Notes: generated by a model not told the origin, from the sequence alone. 64,000 nt of DNA from Bacillota bacterium (GCA_023410445.1 JAEYPT010000001.1:496001-560000); one strand, 5' to 3'. Positions 17,512 through 25,694 are shown, counted from the first letter of the stretch. Numbers and translations are program-made.

Positions 17512-17982
17512 ATGAATTCTTCATTGTCCTATCTTACGGTTATTGTGATTATCTTAAAACTTTCAAAGATTTCCTCCGGGAAAAGCAAGCGCGTTAAATT
17601 CCCGAACATGTGGCTTATTCCGGTACTGTTTGTTGCCATGATTTTTCAGGATTGTTTTAAGGCTCCGCCTGTCTCTTCCTTCGGATACCTGATTTTTGCC
17701 GTTTTTTCCTTTGTCGGTGTTTTCATCGGCGTCTTTCGGGGTAAAACTCTGAACTACTATCAGGATGATCGAGATCACGAAATCTATTATCAGGAAAGCT
17801 ATCAAAGCCTTGTTTTGTACATCGTTCTGATTGCCATGAAGTGGCTCGTACAGCAATTCAGTGTAGGGTCGCTGGCGTCGATGATCAGCCTTTCCATGCT
17901 CTTTTTCGCGTGCGGTTCCATCATCGGCAGATGCCTGTATCTTACGGGAAAATATCTGTCTTTCCAAAGAAGCGTTAACTGA
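17512..17982 (+). CDS. Second CcdC-like membrane protein
   Basis: 156 residues, about four or five membrane segments and a charged central loop (YYQDDRDHEIYYQESYQ). It may be a distant relative of the preceding protein; both could form a heteromer. RBS AAAGGAG precedes ATG 17512. No known catalytic residues. Likely co-transcribed with the gene at 17001 and possibly regulated by the NarL-type system upstream. Confidence 0.5.
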   Translation: MNSSLSYLTVIVIILKLSKISSGKSKRVKFPNMWLIPVLFVAMIFQDCFKAPPVSSFGYLIFAVFSFVGVFIGVFRGKTLNYYQDDRDHEIYYQESYQSLVLYIVLIAMKWLVQQFSVGSLASMISLSMLFFACGSIIGRCLYLTGKYLSFQRSVN

Positions 17983-18015
17983 TTTGATTCCCCTTTATCA
18001 CGAAGGCATAAAATA

Positions 18016-18053
18016 AGGCACTTTGCTATCGCACAGTGCCTGTTGTTTTTTAT
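18016..18053 (+). terminator. Terminator of the CcdC-like pair
   Basis: Stem AGGCACT/AGTGCCT (18016-18022 and 18035-18041) with a T-rich tail. Confidence 0.65.
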
Positions 18054-18346
18054 TGTGAGACAGAGGGCAAATTGCTTAAATTGTTCCCTTCGGTGTCATC
18101 CGGCAGAGATTTCAAATACTCGTTTCCGTTTCTTGTCGCGACGCCGACTCCGCGTATGCCGCCCTGCTTGGCAAGCTGAACGCCTTCCTGCTTACTGAGC
18201 ACCTTGCCGTCCGATAATTGATACCCGGTGATTCGCCCTCCCTCTTTCACTAATCCGGTGATCTGTTTAGCATCCGCGTTGGGTTGAGGAATATCTTTCA
18301 GCGTCTGCATCGGCAGCTTTGATGAGTCGTTATTTTGTTCCGGCAT
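18050..18346 (-). CDS. DUF3892-domain protein
   Basis: 98 residues from ATG 18346 (GGAGG about 10 nt upstream). The C-terminal 55 residues (ITGLVKEGGRITGYQLSDG, then GVATRNGNEYLKSLPD) match the DUF3892 pattern. This is a small domain of unknown role, common in spore-forming Firmicutes. The N-terminus is polar and probably disordered. Monocistronic. Confidence 0.7.
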   Translation of the reverse strand: MPEQNNDSSKLPMQTLKDIPQPNADAKQITGLVKEGGRITGYQLSDGKVLSKQEGVQLAKQGGIRGVGVATRNGNEYLKSLPDDTEGNNLSNLPSVSQ

Positions 18347-18541
18347 GGTAAACCAGCCTCCTTTTTTAAAATAGTTTTCCAAGGAGATTCAATCTTATGC
18401 CGGAGAAAACGGCAAGCGAAAATAGATTCACTATCATAAATTTCAGTTTTCTGTTGTAAATACAACGGAAAAACGGGTTCAAAGCTGATAAGATCAGTTC
18501 ATGGGAAAGATTGAATCCTATTGTGAAAGGAAGGTAACGTT

Positions 18542-18730
18542 ATGAAAACGAAGCTTGACAGGAGCGGCTGCATTTCATGTGGTCTGTGTGCGCAGACATG
18601 TCCGGAGGTTTTCCGGATCGCCGACGACGGAGTGGCGGACGTTTTTCTTGAGGATGTTCCTGCATCGGTAGAGAATAGCGCTGTGGAAGCACAGAACGGA
18701 TGCCCTGTCTCGGTGATCACGATAGAGTGA
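18542..18730 (+). CDS. [4Fe-4S] ferredoxin
   Basis: 62 residues with one cluster motif, CISCGLCAQTCP, plus a distal CPVSVI that supplies the fourth Cys: a single-cluster ferredoxin (PF13370/Fer4-like). RBS GGAAGG sits before ATG 18542. It converges on the hemerythrin/flavodiiron pair and could be their electron donor, since that protein lacks its flavodoxin domain (inference). Confidence 0.88.
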   Translation: MKTKLDRSGCISCGLCAQTCPEVFRIADDGVADVFLEDVPASVENSAVEAQNGCPVSVITIE

Positions 18731-18739
18731 ATGCCTAAG

Positions 18740-18782
18740 CAGCGACGGATTTCCTGAGAAGAGAGCCGTCGCTGTTTTTTTT
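18740..18782 (+). terminator. Terminator of the ferredoxin gene
   Basis: Stem CAGCGACGG/CCGTCGCTG (18740-18748 and 18766-18774) followed by eight T. Confidence 0.85.
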
Positions 18783-18887
18783 CGGGCAGAATATGCGGGT
18801 ACCGTTCCAAGGAGAAAATCAGAAACGGCCGTCCTTCGCTTTGGAGATGAATCTCCGGCAAAAGGCGGCCGCTTTGTTTTCTGTTGG

Positions 18888-19586
18888 TTATCCAATTTTA
18901 TTTCGATAAAGCTGTAGGATTGCGGGAACCTCGTTCTCTAGAATCAGACCGTGCCCCGGGGCAATCCGACGGATGGGGAGTTCCACCAGCTTCAGGACCA
19001 CTTGTTTTTCAGACTGCGGCGCGGAGGAGAAAACCTTCTCATAGTAGTGCTCTGCCGCGGCAAGAAGCGCATCGGCAGAATAATTGCGGTCGATCGGCGG
19101 TTCGGCTGCTGCATACTGCCCGAACAGGTCGTTGGAAAACAATACGTCGTTATTGTTCCAATAGGTAACCATGTTGTCGTCCCAATGCAATCCCGGAGTC
19201 TCATAAAACGTGTATTGATTGGTTCCGAAGGTTAGGGCTTCTCCGGTCTTGACCGTGTGGAAATCGGCCTCGGGCAGCTTTTCGGCGAGATGGTTCCGGC
19301 AAGCCGGTGAGCAGTATATTGGAATTCTTGGGTATTGTCGCAGAATCCCCGGTAGAGCTCCGCTGTGGTCTTTTTCGGAATGATTCAGAATGATTGCGTC
19401 AATCGTTTTTTTTCCAAGAACCGAAGTGATTTCTTCCTTTAGCATGGACTCGCACCGATCAGGGAGGGTGTCGATTAACAAGTTCACGCTCCCTGTAATG
19501 AGATAAGACAGAAAGGAGATTTCTATTTCCTGCTTCCGGATGTTTTTTCCGATAGCATAGCAGTTTTCCATTACCTGATATTTCAT
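18888..19586 (-). CDS. Flavodiiron-type metallo-beta-lactamase protein lacking flavodoxin domain
   Basis: 232 residues. It covers only the beta-lactamase-like diiron core of FprA/ROO proteins, normally about 400 residues with a C-terminal flavodoxin domain. All expected metal ligands are visible: HSEKDH (His, Glu, Asp, His), His in GLHWDDNM, Asp in FSNDLFG and His in APGHGLI. FprA reduces O2 or NO to water or N2O. Without the FMN domain an external donor would be needed, and a ferredoxin gene is next door. RBS AAGGAGG lies 7 nt before ATG 19586. It follows the hemerythrin gene by 32 nt in one operon. Confidence 0.85.
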   Translation of the reverse strand: MKYQVMENCYAIGKNIRKQEIEISFLSYLITGSVNLLIDTLPDRCESMLKEEITSVLGKKTIDAIILNHSEKDHSGALPGILRQYPRIPIYCSPACRNHLAEKLPEADFHTVKTGEALTFGTNQYTFYETPGLHWDDNMVTYWNNNDVLFSNDLFGQYAAAEPPIDRNYSADALLAAAEHYYEKVFSSAPQSEKQVVLKLVELPIRRIAPGHGLILENEVPAILQLYRNKIG

Positions 19587-19618
19587 GGCGTTGCCTCCTT
19601 ATAAAATTAAAATAGTCT

Positions 19619-19909
19619 TTAAAATTGCTCCATAAAAAAATCTTCGCGGTTCATTTTTTCGGCCCGTTCTGTCATGTCTTGAATTACATCCTGCCCGCGA
19701 TGCTTTTCTGCGTAAGGATAGACGACCGTGTTTTCTTTTTCTATGTGGCGTTCCAGCAGGTTACAATAGCCGACGCCATTTGCGATCACATTAAGCAGGC
19801 TTCGGACGGACGAATTCTGTTCGTATTCCTTTAGTGTCTTTTCCAGATCCTTCACCAGAAGACGCGCAAGGTCGTGCTCCACCAGCATGCCATGCTGAAC
19901 CAGATTCAC
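19619..19909 (-). CDS. Short hemerythrin-like protein
   Basis: 96 residues with an HHE-like pattern: EHDLARLLVKDLE and LLERHIEKENTVVYPYAEK. It corresponds to the second half of longer clostridial hemerythrin domains; the first helix with its His ligands is missing. The start is GTG 19909 with a perfect AGGAGG 7 nt upstream, so it is expressed as such. It may bind iron as an oligomer or with partial ligands, and is operonic with the flavodiiron protein, suggesting O2 or NO handling. Confidence 0.7.
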   Translation of the reverse strand: MNLVQHGMLVEHDLARLLVKDLEKTLKEYEQNSSVRSLLNVIANGVGYCNLLERHIEKENTVVYPYAEKHRGQDVIQDMTERAEKMNREDFFMEQF

Positions 19910-19925
19910 GGCGATGCCTCCTAAA

Positions 19926-20481
19926 TTCCGGGGGAGGCGGTACGTTTCAAGGCAATCTGTTGTGGGGCAATTTAGGGAAAGATATCATGCTCGGGACCGT
20001 ACACCCGGAGCAGCAGGAGCTCCTGAAAAAGGTCGATCGCTGCTTCAAAGAATGCGGAATTGTTCCCGAAATACCAAGTCAGGCGCGCCATTGGCTATGG
20101 ATGCACAACGTAAGCACGGCTCCGTTTGGAACAGCGCTCGCAAAGGATCGGAATCTGGCAAAATGTCTGGAAGACAAAGAACTGATCAAAACGGTTTTTG
20201 GGGCGTGCAGGGAATGCTGTGCTATTTGCCAGGCACGCGGAGTAGACCTGAAGCAATTTTCTGAGGCTAAAATGTATCATATTCCATTTTTTCTGCTTTA
20301 CCCGATGTTCAAGAGAAATCTGACAAAAAATCCGGTTGTGCAAAGATATACCTCTCATGCGGTCAGTGATATCGATGAAATGAGCGCCAATTTCGAGGAA
20401 ATGTATCAATCCGGGCTTGATCTGAACGTTGAGATGCCGGCCATGCAGACCCTTTATAACATCATCTGTCCGGAGAAATGA
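19926..20481 (+). pseudogene. Truncated ketopantoate-reductase-like gene (C-terminal domain only)
   Basis: Recognisable sequence starts near GGGTFQGNLLWG and continues through HWLWMHNVSTAPFGTALAKD to the stop at 20479-20481, matching the helical C-terminal domain of ApbA/PanE reductases. The N-terminal Rossmann domain with GxGxxG is absent. Upstream the frame runs antisense through the hemerythrin gene. The break lies within about 20 nt of the hemerythrin start, which suggests a deletion or rearrangement. ATG 19987 could still yield a 164-residue fragment. Confidence 0.65.
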
Positions 20482-20523
20482 GGGGAGCATCTTCCGGCTT
20501 TTTGAAGAAGTTCAAAAATTTTG

Positions 20524-20661
20524 ACTTTTCGCGGAGGAACAACGCTGGAAGAAGTTCTGCTCGACGGCTCCGCGGCTATACCGCAGATGAAGGGGGAGCT
20601 TTACCAAATCGAGTGCTCTAAGGAGAAAGCTAACCATATAAAGATATTAATGGAACAATAA
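20524..20661 (+). pseudogene. C-terminal remnant of an unrecognised gene
   Basis: A frame of 45 codons ending in TAA at 20659-20661 reads TFRGGTTLEEVLLDG, then ELYQIECSKEK. It looks protein-like in composition but has no plausible start, and the frame is blocked upstream. It is probably the tail of a gene lost in the same rearrangement that truncated the reductase. No family is assigned. Confidence 0.35.
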
Positions 20662-20754
20662 AAAGCTGTATATGTCATAATATAGATATACCGTGAGCAC
20701 CGAATTCTCGTTACGGAATGCACCAACCCAAAATTCAGATAAGACGGTGAGAGT

Positions 20755-21165
20755 ATGATTCAGCCAATATGCAAAGACACGTTTATTCTAAGCAGAAAAT
20801 CAGTTCCGGCTACCAAGGCGGATCTGCCGGTGGTCGAGGATCTTTTGGATACGCTGAAAGCGAACGCAGATCAGTGTGTCGGTATGGCCGCTAATATGAT
20901 CGGCATCAATAAGCGTATTATCGTGTTCAGTATCGGAGAAATGAACATTCCTATGATGAATCCGGTCATCATCAAGCGGGCGGATTCCTTTGAAACCGAA
21001 GAAGGATGCCTGTCTTTGGACGGCATGCGGAAAACCACCCGCTACCGGACCGTTGAAGTGGAGTTCCACAACCAAAAATTTGAGCGAAAAAAACAGACCT
21101 TTACCGGTTTCCCTGCACAAATCATACAACATGAAGTGGATCACTGCGATGGAATCCTGATTTGA
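20755..21165 (+). CDS. def: Peptide deformylase, divergent
   Basis: 136 residues, shorter than most deformylases. Motif II EGCLS (metal Cys85) and motif III HEVDH (His126, Glu127, His130) are intact. Motif I reads GMAANM (43-48) instead of GxGLAAxQ, so the conserved Gln that contacts the formyl group is Met. The enzyme removes N-formyl from new proteins. As a probable accessory copy, it could act on a subset of substrates or confer inhibitor tolerance. ATG 20755 follows GGTGAGAGT. Monocistronic. Confidence 0.85.
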   Translation: MIQPICKDTFILSRKSVPATKADLPVVEDLLDTLKANADQCVGMAANMIGINKRIIVFSIGEMNIPMMNPVIIKRADSFETEEGCLSLDGMRKTTRYRTVEVEFHNQKFERKKQTFTGFPAQIIQHEVDHCDGILI

Positions 21166-21288
21166 GTTTTGATTCATTCAATTGCGGGCGTTTCAATATG
21201 AGCGAACCGTGAGTGAAGCGTCGAGGAATGCAGAACCGGACTTTTCGCAAACTTATGGTGATTGTAAAAAACAAATAAGCAGATAAAG

Positions 21289-21335
21289 AAAGAACCCAGC
21301 AGCCGCATGGCTGCTGGGTTCTGCACATTTTGTTT
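21289..21335. terminator. Strong bidirectional terminator
   Basis: Perfect 14-bp stem AGAACCCAGCAGCC/GGCTGCTGGGTTCT (21291-21304 and 21309-21322) with loop GCAT. T-rich sequence follows on both strands. It ends the MFS gene and possibly def. Confidence 0.8.
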
Positions 21336-22524
21336 ACGATGTTGCGCTGAAATTGTGTTTCTTCCGCTTTTCAACAGCCCCCAAACCGATCAGAAATCCC
21401 AAAGCAGCAAAAAGCGTTCCAACCAGAAGCATGATTTTTACACTGCGGCAATCCAAAAGCCAGCCGCCTAAAAAACTTGCCACTACGCTGCCGATTGTTA
21501 TAGCGCTTGTAATAAAAGCCTGCCCCTTCGTTCGATCTTCTTCCTTTATGATTCTGTTAACATAATAGATTGAGGCAGGGACAAACAGCGCATAGGAGAA
21601 AAACTCCAGCAGCTGTGCGGCATACAGCAGCCAGATATTCGACGCATACAAGGTTACAACAGCCTTCATCAGAAAAAAGAACAGTGAAAATTTCAGAATG
21701 GTGCTGCACGGGATATGTTTTGTGAAACCGTTAAACAAAACCATTGCCGGCAATTCAATCGCGGCTGCAAGTCCGATGGCAATTCCCATTTCTTTCGTTT
21801 TACCGCCGACGTTTTCTGTAATCTGAATGAAATAATTATTGATCATGGAATGGGAACAGAATGTAAAGATTACGGCAGCGACAAGCGCGACAAATCGTTT
21901 GTTCTGCGCCATAAACACAATAAGATTGTCCGTTGATGCGCCTGCTGAGGAGGCTTTGGCCGTACAGCGGTTTGTCTCCGGGGGATTGCTCCTGGTCCGG
22001 ACTTGCTTTCCGGCAAAGGCGTTGATCGCGATAATCTGCAGCACATAAAGTACGGCGGATAATGCTGGAAGCAAACCCGTGCCAAAACAGCCGATTAGAT
22101 ATCCCAAAATGACGGAGAAAAAAGCAAAGGTCATTGAGCCGATTCCCCGTGCAAGACTGAAGTTAACGGTAATCCCGCTGTTAATCCGCTGCATTCCAAG
22201 CGAAGTCACCAAGGGCTGAAGGACAAGAAGAAGCGACAGTTCCAGAATCAACAGTACTGCAATCGCAACAGAACAGCCAAACGTAAAAAATCGTGCAGCT
22301 GCGAAAAGGCCGGCCGCTCCGGTAAGAAGAACCGTAAGATCTTTCAGGGTTACCGTTCTGTTTTTATCGGCGATATCCGCGATCGCAGGCTGCAAAAACG
22401 CCGCAAGAATATTCGCCGACGCAAGAATAAAGCCGATTTGCCGGTTGCTGAAATTTTTGGACAGCAAAAAAACCGATGCAAAATTTGAACTGCTGCAGCA
22501 GATCGACCAATAAATCGCATGCAC
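21334..22524 (-). CDS. MFS transporter (LacY/NupG-like), N-terminus probably frameshifted
   Basis: At least 396 residues with 12 likely membrane helices and the pattern of the MFS_1-like sugar/nucleoside family (FASVFLLSKNFSNRQIGFILA; SYALFVPASIYYVNRII). No usable start exists in frame: GTG 22524 has no ribosome site and cuts the conserved N-terminus, which continues upstream as NTYTRNYSYVHAIYWS. ATG 22577 has AAAGG 6 nt before it but is in another frame and stops after five codons. One missing A in the AAAA run at 22566-22569 would join them. Third gene after the ROK regulator and HAD genes, likely one operon. Confidence 0.75.
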   Translation of the reverse strand: MHAIYWSICCSSSNFASVFLLSKNFSNRQIGFILASANILAAFLQPAIADIADKNRTVTLKDLTVLLTGAAGLFAAARFFTFGCSVAIAVLLILELSLLLVLQPLVTSLGMQRINSGITVNFSLARGIGSMTFAFFSVILGYLIGCFGTGLLPALSAVLYVLQIIAINAFAGKQVRTRSNPPETNRCTAKASSAGASTDNLIVFMAQNKRFVALVAAVIFTFCSHSMINNYFIQITENVGGKTKEMGIAIGLAAAIELPAMVLFNGFTKHIPCSTILKFSLFFFLMKAVVTLYASNIWLLYAAQLLEFFSYALFVPASIYYVNRIIKEEDRTKGQAFITSAITIGSVVASFLGGWLLDCRSVKIMLLVGTLFAALGFLIGLGAVEKRKKHNFSATS

Positions 22525-22618
22525 ATAGGAATAGTTCCGGGTGTATGTATTCTTCGTACCTATCGTTTTAATTTCATGAACCGCCTTTACGAATCAATTT
22601 GCAAAACAGGGAAGGGTA

Positions 22619-23290
22619 TCAAAACGTAAAAGAATCCAGCAGAACCTTTGGAACATCTGCCAGACTGTTTACGATCCAATCCGCCTTCGAAAGGTCCTGA
22701 TTTCCCGAAGTGGGATTGCGGTAGCCAATGCAGTGCATTCCCGCAGCCGCTGCGGCCTGAATTCCCGATGCGGAGTCTTCAATCGCAACCGCCTGCCCGG
22801 CATGAATCCCGGAGCGACTCAGATCGTTTCGGTAAACATCCGGCGCGGGCTTTTTTTGAGGCACTTCATCTCCGGCTGTTACGAATTGAAACCGGTCGGT
22901 CAGTTCATAGTGCTTCAATATGCGCTCTACATAAAACCGGTCGGAAGAGGATGCGAGACCAACGGTAATGTTCCTTGTTGCGAGCCACGCAAGCAATTCT
23001 TTCAGACCACGGGATTCTGGAATATTCTTTTCGCGGATGGAGGAAAGGATAAACTCATATTGCTGACGTTCAAATTCAGCGGGAGCGGCTCTCAGTCCGT
23101 ACTGCTTGATCAGCCTCGTCCAGATATCCACACCCGGGATTCCGACCGACCAGGAAAGGTCGGGCTTTTCCATAACTCCGTTTTGCTCCAGAATCCATTT
23201 CTTTGCCGCATCGTGAAGCGGTTCACTGTCAACAATTACTCCGTCCAGATCAAAAATCACCATTTGCAGCTGTTGCTTGATTGCTTCCAT
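22619..23290 (-). CDS. HAD-superfamily sugar or polyol phosphatase
   Basis: 223 residues, subfamily IA with a helical cap. Motif I is DLDGVIVDSE (nucleophile and acid Asp), motif II SSS in GLASSSDRF, motif III Lys in PQKKPAPD and motif IV EDSASG. Closest patterns are beta-phosphoglucomutase-like and glycerol-3-phosphate phosphatase-like enzymes. The PGM-specific residues are not obvious, so phosphatase is favoured. It lies 47 nt after the ROK regulator gene. Its divergent neighbours handle glycerophosphodiesters, so a glycerol-phosphate substrate is possible. Confidence 0.8.
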   Translation of the reverse strand: MEAIKQQLQMVIFDLDGVIVDSEPLHDAAKKWILEQNGVMEKPDLSWSVGIPGVDIWTRLIKQYGLRAAPAEFERQQYEFILSSIREKNIPESRGLKELLAWLATRNITVGLASSSDRFYVERILKHYELTDRFQFVTAGDEVPQKKPAPDVYRNDLSRSGIHAGQAVAIEDSASGIQAAAAAGMHCIGYRNPTSGNQDLSKADWIVNSLADVPKVLLDSFTF

Positions 23291-23337
23291 TATTTTATCA
23301 TCCGTTTCCTAAAATGTATGCGGCGCTGAGAGCACCT

Positions 23338-24465
23338 TTAAATCGAACCGATAAACCGATCGATATACGGCAGAGCAGCGCCTGCCGCGATCACTTCGGT
23401 TTTGTATTTGCACACCTGAATATAATCCGCATCCTTTTCAAATGGATTTCGCTTTGCGCACAGGGCTTTCAGTTCGCCGACTGAATCGTCGAGATAGGCG
23501 CCGACATACCCGCCCAGAATGACCCGGCAATTGAAAAGCATGCAGACGTTGTTTACCGCGATGGACAGGTATCGTAAATACTGCTGCCAAACATCGCTGC
23601 ACTCCGGGTCGCCGTTCTTCAATCGGTCGAAAAAAGCCTTCAAATCGCCGTCGGTATGGGTGGAAAGCACCGTTGCGTTGCAATATGTTTCAAAACAGCC
23701 GCGCTGCCCGCAGTAACATAGCGGACCGTCCGGTGAGAGGGTGATATGCCCCACTTCACCGCTTCGCGAACCGTCACCGTTGTAGACGCAGTGGTTAATA
23801 AGAATCGAGCCGCCGATATTGTTGCCAAGCATAATATAAAACGCATCCTTAATTTCGGGGTTCGACCATATTTCTGCAAAACCAGCCGCGTTCGCATCGT
23901 TATACAGCGCATGCGGATAAGAAATGTACCGTCCGATTTCATCGTTTGTAGCGCCGGTAAAATTCAGAATTTCGCCGTAGAAAACCTTCTGGCAGTCTTC
24001 CGTTATCAGACCGGGAACGGCAATGCCGACTCCAAGCACCTTTTGTGGATCAAAATTCGATTCCCGGATCAGATTCTCCACTTCGCTGCCGAGTCCGCGA
24101 AAATAGGCGTCATCCAGACAGAAATTGCAGGATACCTGTCTTTGGCTTAGAACCCTGCCTTCCAGATTTACCGCGACCAGCGCAATCCGGTGCCGGGTAA
24201 TGTCAATTCCTACGGCAATGCGCGCGTCTTGTGTGATGGAATATGCGCGCGCGTGCCGGCCTCCGGTGTTTCCAAAGCTTCCGCTTTCGCACAGCAGACC
24301 CTCGTCCTGAAGCTCTTTGAGATTCTGGGTAACGGTTGGCAGGCTGAGGTGCAGGGCGGCGACCAGATCCTGTCGGGAAAGAGAGCCCTGCTTTCGAATC
24401 TGATTATAGATTCTACTGCGGTTTAGCTTTTTAATTTCAAAACCGTTGACACTTTTCATACCCAA
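23338..24465 (-). CDS. ROK-family transcriptional repressor
   Basis: 375 residues: an N-terminal winged helix (SLSRQDLVAALHLSLPTVTQNLKELQDEG), then a ROK sugar-binding domain. It has the nucleotide-like motif GVGIAVPG, the sugar-contact region NDANAAGFAE and a zinc site (CYCGQRGCFETY). The GHITLSPDGP motif is intact. Such proteins (NagC/XylR type) bind palindromic operators and are released by a sugar or sugar phosphate. TTG 24465 has AAGGA 6 nt upstream; ATG 24459 is the alternative. Palindromes in the divergent intergenic region are likely operators. Confidence 0.9.
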   Translation of the reverse strand: MGMKSVNGFEIKKLNRSRIYNQIRKQGSLSRQDLVAALHLSLPTVTQNLKELQDEGLLCESGSFGNTGGRHARAYSITQDARIAVGIDITRHRIALVAVNLEGRVLSQRQVSCNFCLDDAYFRGLGSEVENLIRESNFDPQKVLGVGIAVPGLITEDCQKVFYGEILNFTGATNDEIGRYISYPHALYNDANAAGFAEIWSNPEIKDAFYIMLGNNIGGSILINHCVYNGDGSRSGEVGHITLSPDGPLCYCGQRGCFETYCNATVLSTHTDGDLKAFFDRLKNGDPECSDVWQQYLRYLSIAVNNVCMLFNCRVILGGYVGAYLDDSVGELKALCAKRNPFEKDADYIQVCKYKTEVIAAGAALPYIDRFIGSI

Positions 24466-24512
24466 CCGTCATCCTTAATATTTTATAAATTGACTTTCTA
24501 TAATTTGAACCC

Positions 24513-24541
24513 ATTATAACAGGTCTTCCAATACATTTCAA
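24513..24541 (-). promoter_or_regulatory. Promoter of the ROK/HAD/MFS operon
   Basis: Minus strand TTGAAA (24541-24536), 17 nt, TATAAT (24518-24513). The palindrome ATGTAATACAT at 24541-24551 abuts the -35 box and may allow autoregulation. Confidence 0.7.
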
Positions 24542-24626
24542 TGTAATACATAAACCAACTTGTTGAATAAAGCATCTAAAATTTTGCTCATTTAATAAAT
24601 AAGTCTATTTTAAACATATTATGGAA

Positions 24627-24648
24627 TTATATATGCTCGATTATATAA
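24627..24648. promoter_or_regulatory. Palindrome in the ROK/Ugp intergenic region
   Basis: TTATATA-N8-TATATAA. It is AT-only in the arms, so chance is possible, but it lies centrally between the divergent genes. Confidence 0.35.
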
Positions 24649-24726
24649 AATAACTTTCCAAATATTACATCATTTTAAAATTCACTTAAAGTCTTCTTAA
24701 CAAGATACCTCTATACTGAATCTCTG

Positions 24727-24749
24727 TTATGTAAAGTTGTTTTACATAA
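24727..24749. promoter_or_regulatory. Probable ROK repressor operator
   Basis: Perfect 9-bp inverted repeat TTATGTAAA-N5-TTTACATAA, about 50 nt before the ABC operon start and just downstream of a TATACT box (24712-24717). The core ATGTAA/ACAT recurs at 24541-24551 by the ROK gene promoter, consistent with one regulator acting on both sides. Confidence 0.6.
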
Positions 24750-24796
24750 TTCATCAAGCTTTATTAGCTGTGAAGTTTTGTTCAGGGGGTACTTAC

Positions 24797-25678
24797 ATGA
24801 GAAGCGCAAAAACGAAGATTCGGCCTTACCTGATGGTGGCGCCGGCAATGGCCGGACTTCTGCTATTTACCGTGTATCCGATTTTTCGATTGATCCAACT
24901 CAGCCTGACGGATGTTAATATGCTGGACAAGACAAAAAGCAAATTCGTTGGTTTTCGGAATTTCCAACAGATTTTTGTCCGGCCGGATTTCAGGCAGGCA
25001 CTTTCCAACACGTTAGTATACACGGTCGCCGTGGTGTTCCTGATCTCCGCTCTTTCTCTTGTCTTTGCCGTGTGGCTTAACTCGACAAAAAGCCGTCTGA
25101 ACAACCTTTTGCAGGGAATGATCTTCTTCCCCAATATTGTTTCCATCGTTTCTGTCTCTCTGGTCTGGCTGTGGATGATGGAACCCACTTACGGGCTTTT
25201 CAATTATGTGCTTCGTTCCCTCAGCCTGCCCACGCTGCAGTGGCTTTCCAGCTCGCAGACTGCGATGCCGTCAGTAATACTCGTATCCGTCTGGAAAAGC
25301 GTCGGCTATGATACCTTGATTTATCTCGCTGCTTTGCAAAGCGTATCTCCCAGTATTTACGAGGCCGCGTCACTGGACTGCAAAAATAAGTTTACGATCT
25401 TCTTTAAAATCACGCTTCCTATGATTTCACCTCTGCTGTTCTTTACCCTGATTATCCGCGTGATTGACTCGTTTAAAATGTTCGATACCGTCCGGGTGAT
25501 GACGGAAGGCGGACCGAACAACGCCACTATGACGCTGGTATACGAAATTTACAACGAGGCGCTGCAGAACGTGAGAATCGGATACAGTTCGGCAATCGGA
25601 GTCGTGCTTCTTATCATCATTTCGGTGCTGACGCTTGGTTACTTTAAACTGTATGCGAAAAAAGTGCATTACCAATAA
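24797..25678 (+). CDS. ABC sugar/glycerophosphodiester permease (MalF/UgpA type)
   Basis: 293 residues with six membrane helices. The EAA loop reads YEAASLDCKNKFTIFFKITLPMISP, the contact for the ATPase. ATG 24797 has AGGGGG about 9 nt upstream; the longer frame to 24737 is unsupported. First gene of a four-gene operon with a second permease, binding protein and glycerophosphodiesterase. That context suggests uptake of glycerol-3-phosphate or glycerophosphodiesters, though the permease itself does not prove the substrate. No ATPase gene is present. Confidence 0.88.
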   Translation: MRSAKTKIRPYLMVAPAMAGLLLFTVYPIFRLIQLSLTDVNMLDKTKSKFVGFRNFQQIFVRPDFRQALSNTLVYTVAVVFLISALSLVFAVWLNSTKSRLNNLLQGMIFFPNIVSIVSVSLVWLWMMEPTYGLFNYVLRSLSLPTLQWLSSSQTAMPSVILVSVWKSVGYDTLIYLAALQSVSPSIYEAASLDCKNKFTIFFKITLPMISPLLFFTLIIRVIDSFKMFDTVRVMTEGGPNNATMTLVYEIYNEALQNVRIGYSSAIGVVLLIIISVLTLGYFKLYAKKVHYQ

Positions 25679-25694
25679 GGGGGAGGGAAAACCG

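Noticed and set aside
18453..18466. Palindrome GTTGTA-AA-TACAAC upstream of the ferredoxin gene
   Set aside because: Short, A/T-rich and with no clear promoter next to it; not enough to call an operator.
18800..18880. CGGCCG repeats and GGAGAT/ATCTCC hairpin after the flavodiiron gene
   Set aside because: No T run on the minus strand at the right place, so not called as a terminator.
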